The notes beneath the pieces are model-generated. The model was not told the DNA's origin, did no database searches, and saw nothing but the letters and a program-made list of their open reading frames with translations. From contig NZ_KB899508.1 in NCBI RefSeq assembly GCF_000378245.1, positions 1-64,000 on the forward strand: DNA of 64,000 bases, in the 5' to 3' direction. The position numbers were made by a program, and so were the translations under genes. Within the stretch, counting starts at the first letter, position 1, and the number at the start of each line of letters is the position of its first letter. This DNA is from Aromatoleum toluclasticum ATCC 700605. GTDB taxonomy: Bacteria > Pseudomonadota > Gammaproteobacteria > Burkholderiales > Rhodocyclaceae. Below are positions 9,810 to 19,981 of the stretch, in pieces.

Positions 9810-10991
9810 TTGCATCCAGGCGTCGCAGAGGTCCCATACTGGCGGCTCTCGGCCTACTACTTTTCCTATTTCGCGTTCGTCGGGGCGTTTTCGCCCTATT
9901 TCACGCTCTACCTGCAGTCGATCGCCCTGTCTGCGACCGACATCGCGCTCTTGATGTCATTGATGCAGGTGATGCGCGTGCTGGCTCCCAGCATGTGGGG
10001 CTGGCTTGCCGAGCACTTTGGCCGGCGACTCACGATCATCCGCGTGTCGGCGTGGGCGAGCCTCGCCGGCTTCTGCGTCTTCTTCTTCACTACGCGTTTC
10101 GAAGGGCTTTTCGTGGCCATGGCCTTGATGGCTTTCTTCTGGAGTGCGGCTCTTCCTCTGGTAGAGAGCCTGACGTTTGCCCATCTGGGCGCGCATGCGG
10201 GGCGATACGCCAGTATCCGCGTGTGGGGGTCGGTCGGTTTCATCGCGGCCGTTCTCGCGCTCGGCCACGTGCTCGATTTCCTTCCACTCGATTCGGTGTT
10301 GTGGATCACTGCGGCAATCCTCGCGGCGATCGTTCTGTGCGGGGCGGCCCTGCCCGAGGCCGCGCGACCGCTCGTTCATCGCGAAAGCGCGAGCCTGCAT
10401 GAGACGCTCCGGCGTCCCGAGGTTCGGGCGCTCCTGGTCGCCTGCTTTCTGATGTCGGCCGCACACGGTGCGCTGTACGTCTTCTATTCGATATTCCTCG
10501 TCGATCACGGCTACGACAAGTCGGTGGTCGGCTGGATGTGGTCGCTCGGCGTGGTCGCGGAGATCGTGGTCTTCATGTTCATGCCCCGGATGCTGCGCCG
10601 GTATTCGATGCGTGCGATCCTGATCTTCGCCTTCGCCTGCGCCGTCGTGCGCTTTGCGGCGATCGGCTGGGGTGTTAGGTCGCTTGCAGTGCTGGCGTTC
10701 GCCCAGCTTCTGCACGGAGCAACCTTCGGTGCCTACCATGCAGCGGCGATCGCGGCGGTGAATCAATGGTTTCGCGGCAAGCTGCAATCGCACGGGCAGG
10801 CCCTCTACGGAAGCATTTCCTTCGGTGCGGGCGGAATGCTGGGCGGGCTGGTGAGTGGATTGATGTGGGACACCGCAGGGCCGGCGTGGACCTATACTTT
10901 GGGGTCACTGTTCGCGCTGGCGGGCCTCGCCTGGCTGATTCTGGGCTGGCGCAGTGGTGTGGAGACGATAAAGGAAGGGGGGCTCGGATGA
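9810..10991 (+). CDS. MFS transporter, HcaT-like (MFS_1_like family)
   Basis: This is a 393-aa integral inner-membrane protein with about twelve hydrophobic segments. It resembles the 3-phenylpropionate permease HcaT of E. coli: an N-terminal YYFSYFAFVGAFSPYF helix, RVWGSVGFI before TM5, and GYLWSLGVVAE-like WMWSLGVVAEIVVF in the second half. The substrate cannot be inferred; HcaT-like annotation is by family only. The start is uncertain: TTG at 9810 is the first possible start in the open frame and has no clear ribosome-binding site. Its stop overlaps the next ATG (ATGA), suggesting coupling to the M48 protease gene. Confidence 0.82.
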   Translation: MHPGVAEVPYWRLSAYYFSYFAFVGAFSPYFTLYLQSIALSATDIALLMSLMQVMRVLAPSMWGWLAEHFGRRLTIIRVSAWASLAGFCVFFFTTRFEGLFVAMALMAFFWSAALPLVESLTFAHLGAHAGRYASIRVWGSVGFIAAVLALGHVLDFLPLDSVLWITAAILAAIVLCGAALPEAARPLVHRESASLHETLRRPEVRALLVACFLMSAAHGALYVFYSIFLVDHGYDKSVVGWMWSLGVVAEIVVFMFMPRMLRRYSMRAILIFAFACAVVRFAAIGWGVRSLAVLAFAQLLHGATFGAYHAAAIAAVNQWFRGKLQSHGQALYGSISFGAGGMLGGLVSGLMWDTAGPAWTYTLGSLFALAGLAWLILGWRSGVETIKEGGLG

Positions 10992-11803
10992 GGCGTCGAA
11001 TTGCGAAGAGAGTGTCGGTTGTAGCGGCCGCGTGCCTCATGTCGGCCTGCCAGACTGTGCAGACGACGGGCGGCGGCGCGGTGGGCGTCGATCGCGGTCA
11101 AATGATGATGGTGTCGGCTGCGGAAGTCGAGCAGGCCTCGGGCAAGCAGTACCAGCAGGTGATCGGTGAGGCGCGCCAGAAGGGCGCGCTCAACCGCGAT
11201 CCGGCGCAGCTCGCACGCGTGCGAGCAATCTCCAATCGCCTGATTCCTCAGTCCGTCGTGTTTCGCCGGGATGCGGCGCAGTGGCAATGGGAGGTCAACG
11301 TGATCCGATCCGACGAGCTCAACGCCTGGTGCATGGCGGGAGGCAAGATGGCGGTTTACTCCGGGCTCATCGATCAACTCAAACTCACCGACGACGAGCT
11401 CGCGGCGGTGATGGGGCATGAGATCGCGCACGCCCTGCGGGAGCATTCGCGCGAGCAGATTTCGAAGGCAATGGTGACCAGCGTCGGGGCGTCCGTCGCC
11501 GGCGCGATTCTCGGTGTCGGACAGCTCGGTACGGATCTGATGGGCATGGTCGGCAAAGTGACCTTCGAGCTGCCGAATTCGCGTCTGCATGAAACCGAGG
11601 CGGATCGTATCGGCGTCGAGCTTGCCGCGCGTGCGGGCTACGATCCGCGGGCTGCCGTGAGCCTCTGGGACAAGATGGGGGCACGCTCGAACGGCGCTCC
11701 CCCGCAGTGGCTGTCGACTCACCCCGGGCACGATACGCGGCGCAAGGATCTCGGCGAGTACGCCCAGCGGGTCATGCCGCTCTACGAGCAGGCGCGCCAC
11801 TGA
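10988..11803 (+). CDS. M48 family metalloprotease lipoprotein
   Basis: This 271-aa protein has an N-terminal signal and lipobox LMSAC (Cys21), so it is probably a membrane-anchored periplasmic lipoprotein. It carries the zinc motif HEIAH at 144-148 and the second motif HETEAD around 201-206, both characteristic of M48 peptidases such as LoiP and YcaL of E. coli, which act in outer-membrane quality control. The start overlaps the stop of the transporter gene by ATGA. No TPR domain of the BepA type is present. Confidence 0.88.
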   Translation: MRRRIAKRVSVVAAACLMSACQTVQTTGGGAVGVDRGQMMMVSAAEVEQASGKQYQQVIGEARQKGALNRDPAQLARVRAISNRLIPQSVVFRRDAAQWQWEVNVIRSDELNAWCMAGGKMAVYSGLIDQLKLTDDELAAVMGHEIAHALREHSREQISKAMVTSVGASVAGAILGVGQLGTDLMGMVGKVTFELPNSRLHETEADRIGVELAARAGYDPRAAVSLWDKMGARSNGAPPQWLSTHPGHDTRRKDLGEYAQRVMPLYEQARH

Positions 11804-11897
11804 AGGCGATGCTGCGAAGGTCGGGTCCGCCTATCCAGTCGGCGACGCGTGTGAAATAATCAAAACCTTTTCCTTGTCTTTCCTCGGGATATATTGG

Positions 11898-13307
11898 ATG
11901 GAAGCCCAGACGCTGTACGAAAAGTTGTGGTCCAGTCACGTCGTCCATGAAGAGGCTGATGGCACTGCGCTCATTTACATCGACCGCCACCTGGTACACG
12001 AGGTAACCAGCCCGCAGGCCTTCGAGGGCCTCAAGCTCGCCGGCCGCAAGCCGTGGCGCGTGAGTTCCATCGTCGCGACCGCCGACCACAACACGCCGAC
12101 CGATCACTGGGAGCGGGGCATCGAGGATCCGGTTTCGCGCCAGCAGGTCGAAACGCTCGATGCGAACATCCGCGAAGTCGGCGCGCTGGCCTATTTTCCG
12201 TTCAAGGACTCACGCCAGGGCATCGTTCATGTGATCGGGCCGGAGAATGGCGTCACGCTGCCCGGCATGACTGTCGTCTGCGGTGACTCGCACACCTCGA
12301 CGCACGGTGCGTTCGCCTGTCTGGCGCACGGCATCGGTACATCCGAGGTCGAGCACGTGATGGCGACGCAGTGCCTGCTGCAGAAGAAGTCGAAGACCAT
12401 GCTGGTGAAGGTCGACGGCAAGCTTGGGCGTGGCGTGTACGCGAAGGACATCGCACTTGCCGTGATCGGCCGCATCGGGACTGCAGGCGGCACGGGTTAT
12501 GCGATCGAGTTCGGCGGCAGCGCGATCCGCGCGTTGACGATGGAAGGGCGCATGACCTTGTGCAACATGGCGATCGAGGCAGGCGCGCGTGCCGGTCTCG
12601 TCGGTGTCGATGACATCACGATCGACTACCTGCGTGACAAGCCCTTCGCGCCCAAGGGCGAAGTCTGGAACAAGGCGGCGGACTACTGGCGCACCCTGAA
12701 GTCTGATGAGGGCGCGCGCTTCGATCGCATCATCGAACTCGACGCCTCCGCGATCCTGCCGCAGGTCACCTGGGGAACCTCGCCCGAGATGGTCGAGACC
12801 GTGGCCGGCCGCGTGCCCGATCCGGCGGAGATCTCCGATCCGGTGAAGCGTGAAGGCGTCGAGCGCGCGCTCAAGTACATGGGCCTTGCGCCGAATACGC
12901 CGATCAGCGAGATCCCGGTGGACCAGGTGTTCATCGGGTCGTGCACCAACTCGCGCATCGAGGATCTGCGCGAAGCTGCGGCGGTCGCCAAGGGACGCAA
13001 GAAGGCGTCGAGCGTCAAGCGCGTGCTGGTCGTGCCCGGTTCGGGCCTGGTGAAGCGCCAGGCCGAGAGCGAAGGGCTCGACAAGGTCTTCATGGAGGCG
13101 GGTTTCGAGTGGCGTGAGCCGGGTTGTTCGATGTGTTTGGCAATGAACGCGGACCGTCTCGAGCCGGGCGAGCATTGCGCCTCCACCTCAAATCGCAATT
13201 TCGAAGGGCGCCAGGGTGCGGGCGGTCGCACGCACCTCGTCAGCCCCGCGATGGCGGCGGCGGCGGCCGTGGCCGGGCGCTTCGTAGATGTGCGCGAGCT
13301 TTCCTGA
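11898..13307 (+). CDS. leuC: 3-isopropylmalate dehydratase large subunit
   Basis: This 469-aa aconitase-family subunit isomerises 2- to 3-isopropylmalate with LeuD. The [4Fe-4S] ligands are Cys349 in IGSCTNSR and Cys410 and Cys413 in GCSMC. It is the first gene of leuCDB. The ATG at 11898 opens the family-typical [16 protein letters not shown]. The 94-base upstream gap holds no recognisable Leu-rich leader. Confidence 0.97.
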   Translation: MEAQTLYEKLWSSHVVHEEADGTALIYIDRHLVHEVTSPQAFEGLKLAGRKPWRVSSIVATADHNTPTDHWERGIEDPVSRQQVETLDANIREVGALAYFPFKDSRQGIVHVIGPENGVTLPGMTVVCGDSHTSTHGAFACLAHGIGTSEVEHVMATQCLLQKKSKTMLVKVDGKLGRGVYAKDIALAVIGRIGTAGGTGYAIEFGGSAIRALTMEGRMTLCNMAIEAGARAGLVGVDDITIDYLRDKPFAPKGEVWNKAADYWRTLKSDEGARFDRIIELDASAILPQVTWGTSPEMVETVAGRVPDPAEISDPVKREGVERALKYMGLAPNTPISEIPVDQVFIGSCTNSRIEDLREAAAVAKGRKKASSVKRVLVVPGSGLVKRQAESEGLDKVFMEAGFEWREPGCSMCLAMNADRLEPGEHCASTSNRNFEGRQGAGGRTHLVSPAMAAAAAVAGRFVDVRELS

Positions 13308-13382
13308 ACCCGTCCGGCGCGAGGCTGCGCCGACGACCGATATTGACAGGGATGGCCGAGCCATCCAGAGGGTAGTGAAAGA

Positions 13383-14021
13383 ATGAAACCGTTTACCACA
13401 CTCGACGCGCTGGCCATGCCGCTCGATCGTGCGAACGTCGACACCGATGCGATCATCCCCAAGCAGTTCCTGAAGTCGATCAAGCGCAGCGGCTTCGGCC
13501 CGAACCTCTTCGACGAATGGCGTTACCTCGATCGCGGCGAGCCAGGTCAGGATTGCAGCGATCGTCCGAAGAATCCGGATTTCGTGCTGAACAGGGCGCG
13601 CTACCAGGGTGCGCAGATCCTGCTGACCCGTGACAATTTCGGCTGCGGCAGCTCGCGCGAGCATGCGCCCTGGGCGCTTGAGGACTATGGCTTCCGCGCG
13701 TTGATCGGCACGAGCTTCGCCGACATCTTCTTCAACAACTGCTTCAAGAACGGCGTGCTGCCCATCGTGCTGCCGGCGGCGCAGGTCGATGAGCTTTTCC
13801 GTCAGTGCGAGGCGACCGACGGCTATCGCCTCGTCGTCGATCTCGCGGCGCAGACGGTCACCCGTCCGGACGGCACGGCCATCAAGTTCGACGTGGATCC
13901 GTTTCGCAAGGAATGCCTGCTGAACGGCTGGGACGACATCGGCTTGACGCTGCGCCACGCCGAGAAGATCCGCGCTTTCGAGGAAAAGCGCCGCGCCGAA
14001 CACCCCTATTACTTCGCCTGA
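13383..14021 (+). CDS. leuD: 3-isopropylmalate dehydratase small subunit
   Basis: This 212-aa swivel-domain partner of LeuC carries the substrate-loop motif [14 protein letters not shown] and the N-terminal segment [17 protein letters not shown]. It lies 75 bases after leuC with no entericidin-like small gene between, unlike some betaproteobacteria. The start has a weak purine-rich site (GTGAAAGA). Confidence 0.97.
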   Translation: MKPFTTLDALAMPLDRANVDTDAIIPKQFLKSIKRSGFGPNLFDEWRYLDRGEPGQDCSDRPKNPDFVLNRARYQGAQILLTRDNFGCGSSREHAPWALEDYGFRALIGTSFADIFFNNCFKNGVLPIVLPAAQVDELFRQCEATDGYRLVVDLAAQTVTRPDGTAIKFDVDPFRKECLLNGWDDIGLTLRHAEKIRAFEEKRRAEHPYYFA

Positions 14022-14055
14022 GCAGCACTGCAAGGGCACCAGGAGAAGACTGCTG

Positions 14056-15108
14056 ATGAAGATTTGTGTTCTGCCGGGCGATGGAATCGGTCCGGAAATC
14101 ACGGCCGAAGCCGTCCGCGTGATCGAAGCGCTGGACCTGAAGTTCGAACTCGAAGAGGCTCTGCTGGGCGGTGCCGCGGTCGATGCGACCGGCGATCCGT
14201 ATCCGGACGCGACGCGCAAACTCGCGCGCGAGGCCGACGCCGTGCTGCTCGGTGCCGTCGGCGGTCCCAAGTGGGACAATCTGCCGCGCGAACAGCGTCC
14301 CGAGCGCGGCCTGTTGGGCATCCGCAAGGATCTTGGCCTGTTCGCCAACCTCCGTCCGGCGATCCTGTATCCCGAACTCGCGAACGCCTCCACACTCAAA
14401 CCTGATGTCGTGTCGGGCCTGGACATCCTGATCGTGCGCGAACTCACCGGCGACATCTACTTCGGCCAGCCGCGCGGCATCGAGAATCGTGATGGCGAGC
14501 GCTATGGCTTCAACACGATGCACTACACCGAGTCGGAGATCCGCCGTATCGGCCGCGTCGCCTTCGAGGCTGCGCGCAAGCGCAACAAGCGGCTCTGTTC
14601 GGTAGACAAGATGAACGTGCTGGAAACCACGCAGCTGTGGCGCGACGTGATGATCGAACTCGCCCCCGAGTATCCGGACGTCGAGCTCACCCACATGCTC
14701 GTCGACAATGCCGCGATGCAGCTTGTGCGCGCACCCAAGCAGTTCGACGTGATGGTCACCGGCAACATGTTCGGCGACATCCTGTCCGACGAGGCCTCGA
14801 TGCTCACGGGTTCGATCGGCATGCTGCCGTCGGCCTCGCTGGACGCCAACAACAAGGGCCTCTACGAGCCCTCGCACGGTTCGGCCCCGGACATTGCCGG
14901 CAAGGGGGTGGCGAACCCGCTCGCGACGATCCTGTCGGCGGCGATGATGTTGCGCTATACGTTCAACAACGAGGCCGCCGCTGCCCGCGTCGAGACGGCC
15001 GTGAAGAAGGTTCTCGCGCAGGGGTATCGCACCGGCGACATCTACGAGCCGGGCACGACGAAGGTGGGCACGAAGCAGATGGGCGACGCCGTGCTGGCGG
15101 CGCTCTGA
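14056..15108 (+). CDS. leuB: 3-isopropylmalate dehydrogenase
   Basis: This 350-aa NAD-dependent beta-decarboxylating dehydrogenase oxidises 3-isopropylmalate. Signatures are [10 protein letters not shown] at the N-terminus, [25 protein letters not shown], and the metal/NAD motif [15 protein letters not shown] with [19 protein letters not shown] lies upstream of the ATG, and the gene is 34 bases after leuD. Leucine synthesis here lacks leuA in the window. Confidence 0.97.
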   Translation: MKICVLPGDGIGPEITAEAVRVIEALDLKFELEEALLGGAAVDATGDPYPDATRKLAREADAVLLGAVGGPKWDNLPREQRPERGLLGIRKDLGLFANLRPAILYPELANASTLKPDVVSGLDILIVRELTGDIYFGQPRGIENRDGERYGFNTMHYTESEIRRIGRVAFEAARKRNKRLCSVDKMNVLETTQLWRDVMIELAPEYPDVELTHMLVDNAAMQLVRAPKQFDVMVTGNMFGDILSDEASMLTGSIGMLPSASLDANNKGLYEPSHGSAPDIAGKGVANPLATILSAAMMLRYTFNNEAAAARVETAVKKVLAQGYRTGDIYEPGTTKVGTKQMGDAVLAAL

Positions 15109-15135
15109 GATTTTTGGCAATTCGAGGTAGCGCAA

Positions 15136-16269
15136 ATGAACAAGGTTGGTCTGGTCGGTTGGCGTGGCATGGTCGGTTCCGTGCTGATGCAACGCATGGT
15201 CGAGGAGGGCGACTTCGCCCACATCGAGCCGGTGTATTTCTCGACGTCCGCGGCTGGCGGCAAGGCGCCCGCTTTCGGCGGCAAGGAAGCCTCGCTGCCG
15301 CTGCAGGATGCTTCGAACATCGACATGCTCAAGCAGATGGACATCGTCATCACCTGCCAGGGCGGCGACTACACCAAGGCCGTTTATCCCCAGTTGCGTG
15401 CCGCCGGGTGGAAGGGCCACTGGATCGACGCCGCGAGTGCCCTGCGCATGGAAGACAATGCGGTGATCATCCTCGATCCGGTCAACATGAACGTGATCAA
15501 GGATTCGCTCGTCAAGGGCGGGCGCGACTGGATCGGCGGCAACTGCACGGTGTCCCTGATGCTGATGGGCCTCGGTGGCCTGTTCCAGAACGACCTCGTC
15601 GAGTGGGTGTCGGCGATGACCTATCAGGCGGCCTCCGGCGCCGGCGCGCAGAACATGCGCGAGCTGCTCGCGCAGATGGGGGCGCTGCACGATGCGGTGA
15701 AGACCGAACTGGCCGACCCCGCTTCCGCGATCCTCGACATCGATCGTAAGGTCGCCGCGACCATGCGCTCGTCCGAGTTCCCGGTGAAGAATTTCCGCGG
15801 CGCCGCGCTTGCCGGGAGTCTCATTCCGTGGATCGACGTGCCGGTCGACAATGGCCAGTCGAAGGAGGAATGGAAGGGCGGTGCCGAGTGCAACAAAATC
15901 CTCGGCCGGCCCGCATTCCTTAGTCCCGGCAGCATCCCCATCGATGGCCTGTGCGTGCGCATCGGCGCGATGCGCTGCCATTCGCAGGGCCTCACGATCA
16001 AGCTGCGCAAGAACGTCCCGCTCGACGAGGTCAGCGACGTCATCGCGCAGGCCAATGACTGGGTGAAGGTCGTTCCGAACGAGCGTGAGATCTCGGAGCG
16101 CGAACTGACGCCGGCGGCCGTCACCGGCACCCTTACGGTCCCCGTCGGTCGTCTGCACAAGATGGCGATGGGGCCCGAATACCTCGGCGCCTTCACCGTC
16201 GGCGACCAGCTGTTGTGGGGGGCTGCTGAGCCCCTGCGCCGCATGCTGCGCATCCTTCTCGATCGCTGA
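15136..16269 (+). CDS. asd: Aspartate-semialdehyde dehydrogenase
   Basis: This 377-aa enzyme reduces aspartyl phosphate to the semialdehyde for Lys, Met, Thr and DAP synthesis. The Rossmann start [18 protein letters not shown] and the catalytic Cys137 in [10 protein letters not shown] match the Gram-negative (E. coli-like) Asd group. It lies 27 bases after leuB, the conserved leuB-asd order, and is followed by a hairpin before fimV. It connects functionally to dapB further along. Confidence 0.97.
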   Translation: MNKVGLVGWRGMVGSVLMQRMVEEGDFAHIEPVYFSTSAAGGKAPAFGGKEASLPLQDASNIDMLKQMDIVITCQGGDYTKAVYPQLRAAGWKGHWIDAASALRMEDNAVIILDPVNMNVIKDSLVKGGRDWIGGNCTVSLMLMGLGGLFQNDLVEWVSAMTYQAASGAGAQNMRELLAQMGALHDAVKTELADPASAILDIDRKVAATMRSSEFPVKNFRGAALAGSLIPWIDVPVDNGQSKEEWKGGAECNKILGRPAFLSPGSIPIDGLCVRIGAMRCHSQGLTIKLRKNVPLDEVSDVIAQANDWVKVVPNEREISERELTPAAVTGTLTVPVGRLHKMAMGPEYLGAFTVGDQLLWGAAEPLRRMLRILLDR

Positions 16270-16282
16270 TCGTCATGACATG

Positions 16283-16311
16283 AGGAAACGGCGTTTGCAT
16301 CGCCGTTTCCT
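16283..16311 (+). terminator. Hairpin after asd
   Basis: AGGAAACGGCG and CGCCGTTTCCT form a perfect 11-bp stem around a 7-base loop, 13 bases past the asd stop. There is no strong T-tract, so it may be a Rho-assisted end or an RNA-stabilising hairpin rather than a classical terminator. Confidence 0.6.
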
Positions 16312-16320
16312 GTGTCCTAT

Positions 16321-16397
16321 GCCTTGGTCCTCAAGGCAAGATAACGGTATTTGCGGTTTGGAAAATAGTCTTGGCAATTAAAGAATTGCTGCCAAGA
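16321..16397. repeat. Inverted repeats in the fimV upstream region
   Basis: GCCTTG/CAAGGC (16321-16337) and a longer interrupted palindrome with arms TCTTGGCAATT and AATTGCTGCCAAGA (16369-16397) lie in an AT-rich patch that stands out from the GC-rich surroundings. The patch is 110-180 bases ahead of fimV and may hold its promoter or an operator. Confidence 0.5.
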
Positions 16398-16505
16398 CTT
16401 AAACAAAATGTTAGATTGCCGGGGCACAACGGATGCCCGGCTGCGTCCGCGACGTCCATATTCCACGTAGTTTGGTACCCAGACTAGGGTGCGGATGATA
16501 AGACA

Positions 16506-19313
16506 ATGATGAAGACATCGATCAAGGCTTCCCTGATCGCGACGGCGATCGCCATGTTCCCTTTGGGCAGCAATGCCGCCGGACTCGGTTCGATCCATGT
16601 TTTCAGCGGCATCGGACAGCCGCTCAGGGCAGAGGTCGAGCTGAACGCGAGCAATGAGGAGCTGCAGTCGCTTTCGGCGCGCGTTGCTCCGCCCGAAGCG
16701 TTCCGCCAGGCAAGTCTGCAATATACCGCTGCAATATCGGGGCTGCGCTTCTCGGTGGAACGCAGGGGTAGCCGGTCCGTTGTCAAAATCATCAGCGACA
16801 GGCCGTTCAACGACCCGTTCGTAGATCTCCTGATCGAATTGAATTGGGCGTCCGGTCGGCTGTTGCGCGAATACACTTTCCTGCTCGACCCGGTGCCGGC
16901 AGGCGCTCCGGCCCCCGCGGTGGGACGCGGAGCGGCTCCGGTCGCCGCGCCCATTGGAGCCTCGGCGCCGGCTACGCCCGCGCAACGCAAGGCGCCGGCC
17001 GCAAACCAGCCGCCGGCTGCAAGCCAGACGACCGGGGGAGGCGGCGAACGTCATGAGATCAAGAAGGGCGATACGCTTCATCGCATCGCAGAGGCGAACC
17101 GGCCCGAAGGCACCAGCCTCGACCAGATGCTCATTGCACTGTTTCGCGAGAATCCCGACGCCTTCGAAGGAAACAACATCAATCGCCTGCGTACCGGTTC
17201 GATCGTGACCGTTCCGTCCGATGTACGGGTACGCGAGATCGACCCCATCCGCGCGCGCCGCGAGGTCCAGGCACAGTCCGCCGATTTTGCGGCCTATCGC
17301 AGGAAGCTCGCTGGAGCGGTCGCCGCCCGGCCGGCGGCGTCCGAATCCGCGCCGTCGCGCAGCGATACAGGCACAATCGTGCCGAAAGTCGATGAGCCGG
17401 CACGATCGGTGGCAGGCGACCAGGTCAAGGTTTCCGGTGCGCCGTCCGAGCAGGGCGCCGCGAAAGGCGCCGACAAGGCCAGCCTCGCCCGGCTCCAGGC
17501 GCTCGAGGAAGAGCTTGTCGCGCGCGACAAGGCGCTCGATGAAGCGAACAGTCGCGTCGCAGCCCTCGAGGCTAGCGTCAAGCAAATGCAGGAATTGTTG
17601 AGCCTGCGCAGCGAAAGCATGGCACAGCTGCAGCAGCAGGCGACCGCAGCGCCTTCGGCGCCGACGCAGGAGCCGTCCGCAGTGCCTTCGGCTCCCGCGC
17701 AGCAGCCCCCCGCGGCGGAGCCGCAGCACGCGGCAGAGCCGACACCGGCTCCCAAGCCTGCACCGGTACAGGCACCTGCACCTGCACCGGTGCCGGTCGA
17801 GGAGCCGGGCTTCGTTCAAAGCCTGATCGGCGATCCCGCGGTACTGGCCGGCGGTGGCGGAATTCTGGCGCTCCTCCTCGCGTACGTCGGCATCAAGGCG
17901 CGGCAGCGGCGCAAGCAGGCTGAGGAGCATGGGGTCGAGTCCGTCGCGAGCGCCTTCCCCCCGCCGACCAATTCGGTGTTCGGGGCGACGGGTGGGCAGA
18001 GCGTCAATACGGGCGAGAGCAGCCTGCTTCACACCGATTTCAGCCAGTCCGGTCTTTCGGCGATCGATACCGACGAAGGCGTCGACCCCGTTGCCGAGGC
18101 CGATGTGTACATGGCTTACGGGCGCGATGCCCAGGCCGAGGAGATCCTCCTCGATGCCTTGAAGACCGACACGACGCGGATGGCGATCTACGTCAAGCTG
18201 CTGGAGATTTACGCCCAGCGGAAGAATCTCAAGGCGTTCGAGAATACCGCGACGGACCTCTATTCGCGGACCGGTGGCGACGGGGGAGATTGGGAGAAGG
18301 CGGCAGAGATGGGGCGTCGCCTCGATCCCGACAATCCTCTTTATCGTGCCTCGGCGGCCAGCGGCATCCCGACCGCAGGCTTTGCTGCGGGGGCGGCCAG
18401 CCTTGCGGCGGCGGCCGCTCACGTAGGCGATCCCGATTCTGGGCTGACTGCGTCGTTTGCGGCGGCCCGCGAACCATTGTCGACAGAGATGCCGGACGAC
18501 GCGGGAATCGAAGCCTTGCCGGAGGTCGACGCGGGGGCGCTCGACTTCGATCTCGACGCGGGCCTCGACTTGGGTGCGGCCGTGGCAGCGGATGTGCCCA
18601 TGCCGCAAATCGATGCCGTTCCGTCCGTCGAAACGGTGCAGCCTTTTGCGGCAGCAGCCTCTTTCGATCTTGACGTCGGCGGGGTAAGCGGGCGGGGGGA
18701 CGAAATGGAGCCGGTTTCTAGACCTGCAGCCGATCCGATGCTCGCAACCGTGATTGGTCAGGGGATGGATTTTGCGGCGGCTGACCAGGCCCTCGAATTC
18801 GATCTTGCGCCGGATCTCGATGTTTCTCTGGCGTCGGTTACGGGCGAGGTCAGCCTCAATGAGACCGTGATTTCGCCCGATAGCGGGCCGGCGGCGAGTG
18901 GCAACGGGCCGGCAGATGATCTTGAGAAAACGTCTTTCGACAGTAGTCTGCTGGATTTCGATTTCAACCTTGACGGCGGGGCAAACCAGCCGGCGGCAAC
19001 TTCGCCGGGACTCGATCTCGCGGGTATCGATCTGAACCTGGAAGCAACCTCTTCCGCGCCGCTGTCGCCGAAGGGGGCATCCGAAATTCCGGACATCGGC
19101 GATGCTGTTGGATTCTCGGGCGAAGTGCCTGCAGATGGGCTGGCTCCCGGGGCGGATGTGATCGAAGAGGTCAACACAAAACTCGAGTTGGCCCGTGCCT
19201 ACGAAGAAATGGGCGATACCGAGGGGGCTCGCGAACTCATCGAGGAGGTGTTGCGCGAGGGCTCGGCGGAACAGCGGGACGCGGCTGCACGCTTGGCTCA
19301 GCGACTCGGTTAA
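16506..19313 (+). CDS. fimV: FimV family polar hub / peptidoglycan-binding protein
   Basis: This 935-aa protein has the FimV layout: a signal peptide (1-24), a conserved periplasmic N-terminal domain (25-135), a LysM motif beginning near His183, a coiled coil (about 320-380), a Pro/Ala-rich linker, one transmembrane segment (about 445-467), a long acidic cytoplasmic region with TPR-like segments (about 525-600), and the C-terminal FimV motif (about 885-935). In pseudomonads FimV organises type IV pili and polar cAMP signalling through Vfr/CyaB. Start at 16506 or the next codon. The asd-fimV-truA order is conserved in gamma- and betaproteobacteria. Confidence 0.93.
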   Translation: MMKTSIKASLIATAIAMFPLGSNAAGLGSIHVFSGIGQPLRAEVELNASNEELQSLSARVAPPEAFRQASLQYTAAISGLRFSVERRGSRSVVKIISDRPFNDPFVDLLIELNWASGRLLREYTFLLDPVPAGAPAPAVGRGAAPVAAPIGASAPATPAQRKAPAANQPPAASQTTGGGGERHEIKKGDTLHRIAEANRPEGTSLDQMLIALFRENPDAFEGNNINRLRTGSIVTVPSDVRVREIDPIRARREVQAQSADFAAYRRKLAGAVAARPAASESAPSRSDTGTIVPKVDEPARSVAGDQVKVSGAPSEQGAAKGADKASLARLQALEEELVARDKALDEANSRVAALEASVKQMQELLSLRSESMAQLQQQATAAPSAPTQEPSAVPSAPAQQPPAAEPQHAAEPTPAPKPAPVQAPAPAPVPVEEPGFVQSLIGDPAVLAGGGGILALLLAYVGIKARQRRKQAEEHGVESVASAFPPPTNSVFGATGGQSVNTGESSLLHTDFSQSGLSAIDTDEGVDPVAEADVYMAYGRDAQAEEILLDALKTDTTRMAIYVKLLEIYAQRKNLKAFENTATDLYSRTGGDGGDWEKAAEMGRRLDPDNPLYRASAASGIPTAGFAAGAASLAAAAAHVGDPDSGLTASFAAAREPLSTEMPDDAGIEALPEVDAGALDFDLDAGLDLGAAVAADVPMPQIDAVPSVETVQPFAAAASFDLDVGGVSGRGDEMEPVSRPAADPMLATVIGQGMDFAAADQALEFDLAPDLDVSLASVTGEVSLNETVISPDSGPAASGNGPADDLEKTSFDSSLLDFDFNLDGGANQPAATSPGLDLAGIDLNLEATSSAPLSPKGASEIPDIGDAVGFSGEVPADGLAPGADVIEEVNTKLELARAYEEMGDTEGARELIEEVLREGSAEQRDAAARLAQRLG

Positions 19314-19345
19314 CGGCCGAAGTTGCAAAGCCGTGCGCATTGCGG

Positions 19346-19374
19346 GGGCCGCCGTCGGGCGGCCCGTTCATTTT
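19346..19374 (+). terminator. Hairpin after fimV
   Basis: GGGCCGCC and GGCGGCCC form an 8-bp stem with a four-base loop, followed by GTTCATTTT. It lies 33 bases past fimV and directly abuts the next ATG, so it could either end fimV transcription or limit translation of the next gene. Confidence 0.55.
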
Positions 19375-19375
19375 G

Positions 19376-19981
19376 ATGCATTCCGGATTCGTGATCGCAA
19401 TGTGGATGGCGTGTGTCGTCATCCTGCAGTTTCTGTCACCCAAAGCGCTGGCGGTCGCGGTAGGTCTATGCGCTCTCGCCGGATGGTGGCTTGCGCCATC
19501 ACGTAGCCTGAAGCTGCTGCGGCGTGTACGCTTTCTGGTTCTCGCAATACTCGTGCTATTCGCCGGATTCACGCCAGGCGAGGCGCTATTGCCTGCGCTT
19601 CCGGAGCTAAGTCCGAGCCGCGAAGGGATAGTATTGGCTGCCGAGCATGTGGGGCGTCTGGTTGCGGTCGTGCTGTGCGTGGCGATCCTCCTTGAGGGGC
19701 TGCCCGTGGCGCGTCTCGTCGGCGGTCTGCATGCCCTGCTGAGGCCCTTGGGGTGGGTGGGCCTCCCCTCCGAGAGGCTGGCGGTACGCCTCATGCTCGT
19801 TCTGCGCTACGTCGAATCTGCGTCTCCGGGAGCATGGCGCGATTGGCTCGATGACGAAGTCATTAGTGGCAACAGCGCTGACCGGATGGTGTTCACGCGA
19901 GAAGCCTTTGGATGGCGGGATCTTGCGGCGCTGCTCGTGGTGCTGGTCGTGGCAACGTTGTGGTTTGGAGTGGCACGATGA
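19376..19981 (+). CDS. Orphan membrane protein, EcfT/CbiQ-like
   Basis: This 201-aa, highly hydrophobic protein has about five membrane segments (near 4-37, 49-66, 85-105 and 180-198) and a cytoplasmic stretch containing RLMLVLRYVESASPGAWRDWL. That pattern is reminiscent of the T component of ECF transporters, but no ECF ATPase or substrate-binding component lies nearby, so the family assignment is tentative. The start is uncertain: the ATG at 19376 follows a hairpin without a ribosome-binding site, and ATG 19400 is an alternative. Its stop overlaps the truA start (ATGA). Function unknown. Confidence 0.7.
   Translation: MHSGFVIAMWMACVVILQFLSPKALAVAVGLCALAGWWLAPSRSLKLLRRVRFLVLAILVLFAGFTPGEALLPALPELSPSREGIVLAAEHVGRLVAVVLCVAILLEGLPVARLVGGLHALLRPLGWVGLPSERLAVRLMLVLRYVESASPGAWRDWLDDEVISGNSADRMVFTREAFGWRDLAALLVVLVVATLWFGVAR

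Noticed and set aside
11809-11859. Possible leucine-operon leader peptide before leuC
   Set aside because: The 16-codon frame has a single Leu codon and no terminator hairpin follows, so it does not look like an attenuator.
16317-19340. Roughly 1,000-codon minus-strand open frame antisense to fimV
   Set aside because: The plus-strand FimV has a signal peptide, LysM motif, membrane segment and conserved C-terminus, whereas the antisense product is Arg/Cys-rich low complexity.
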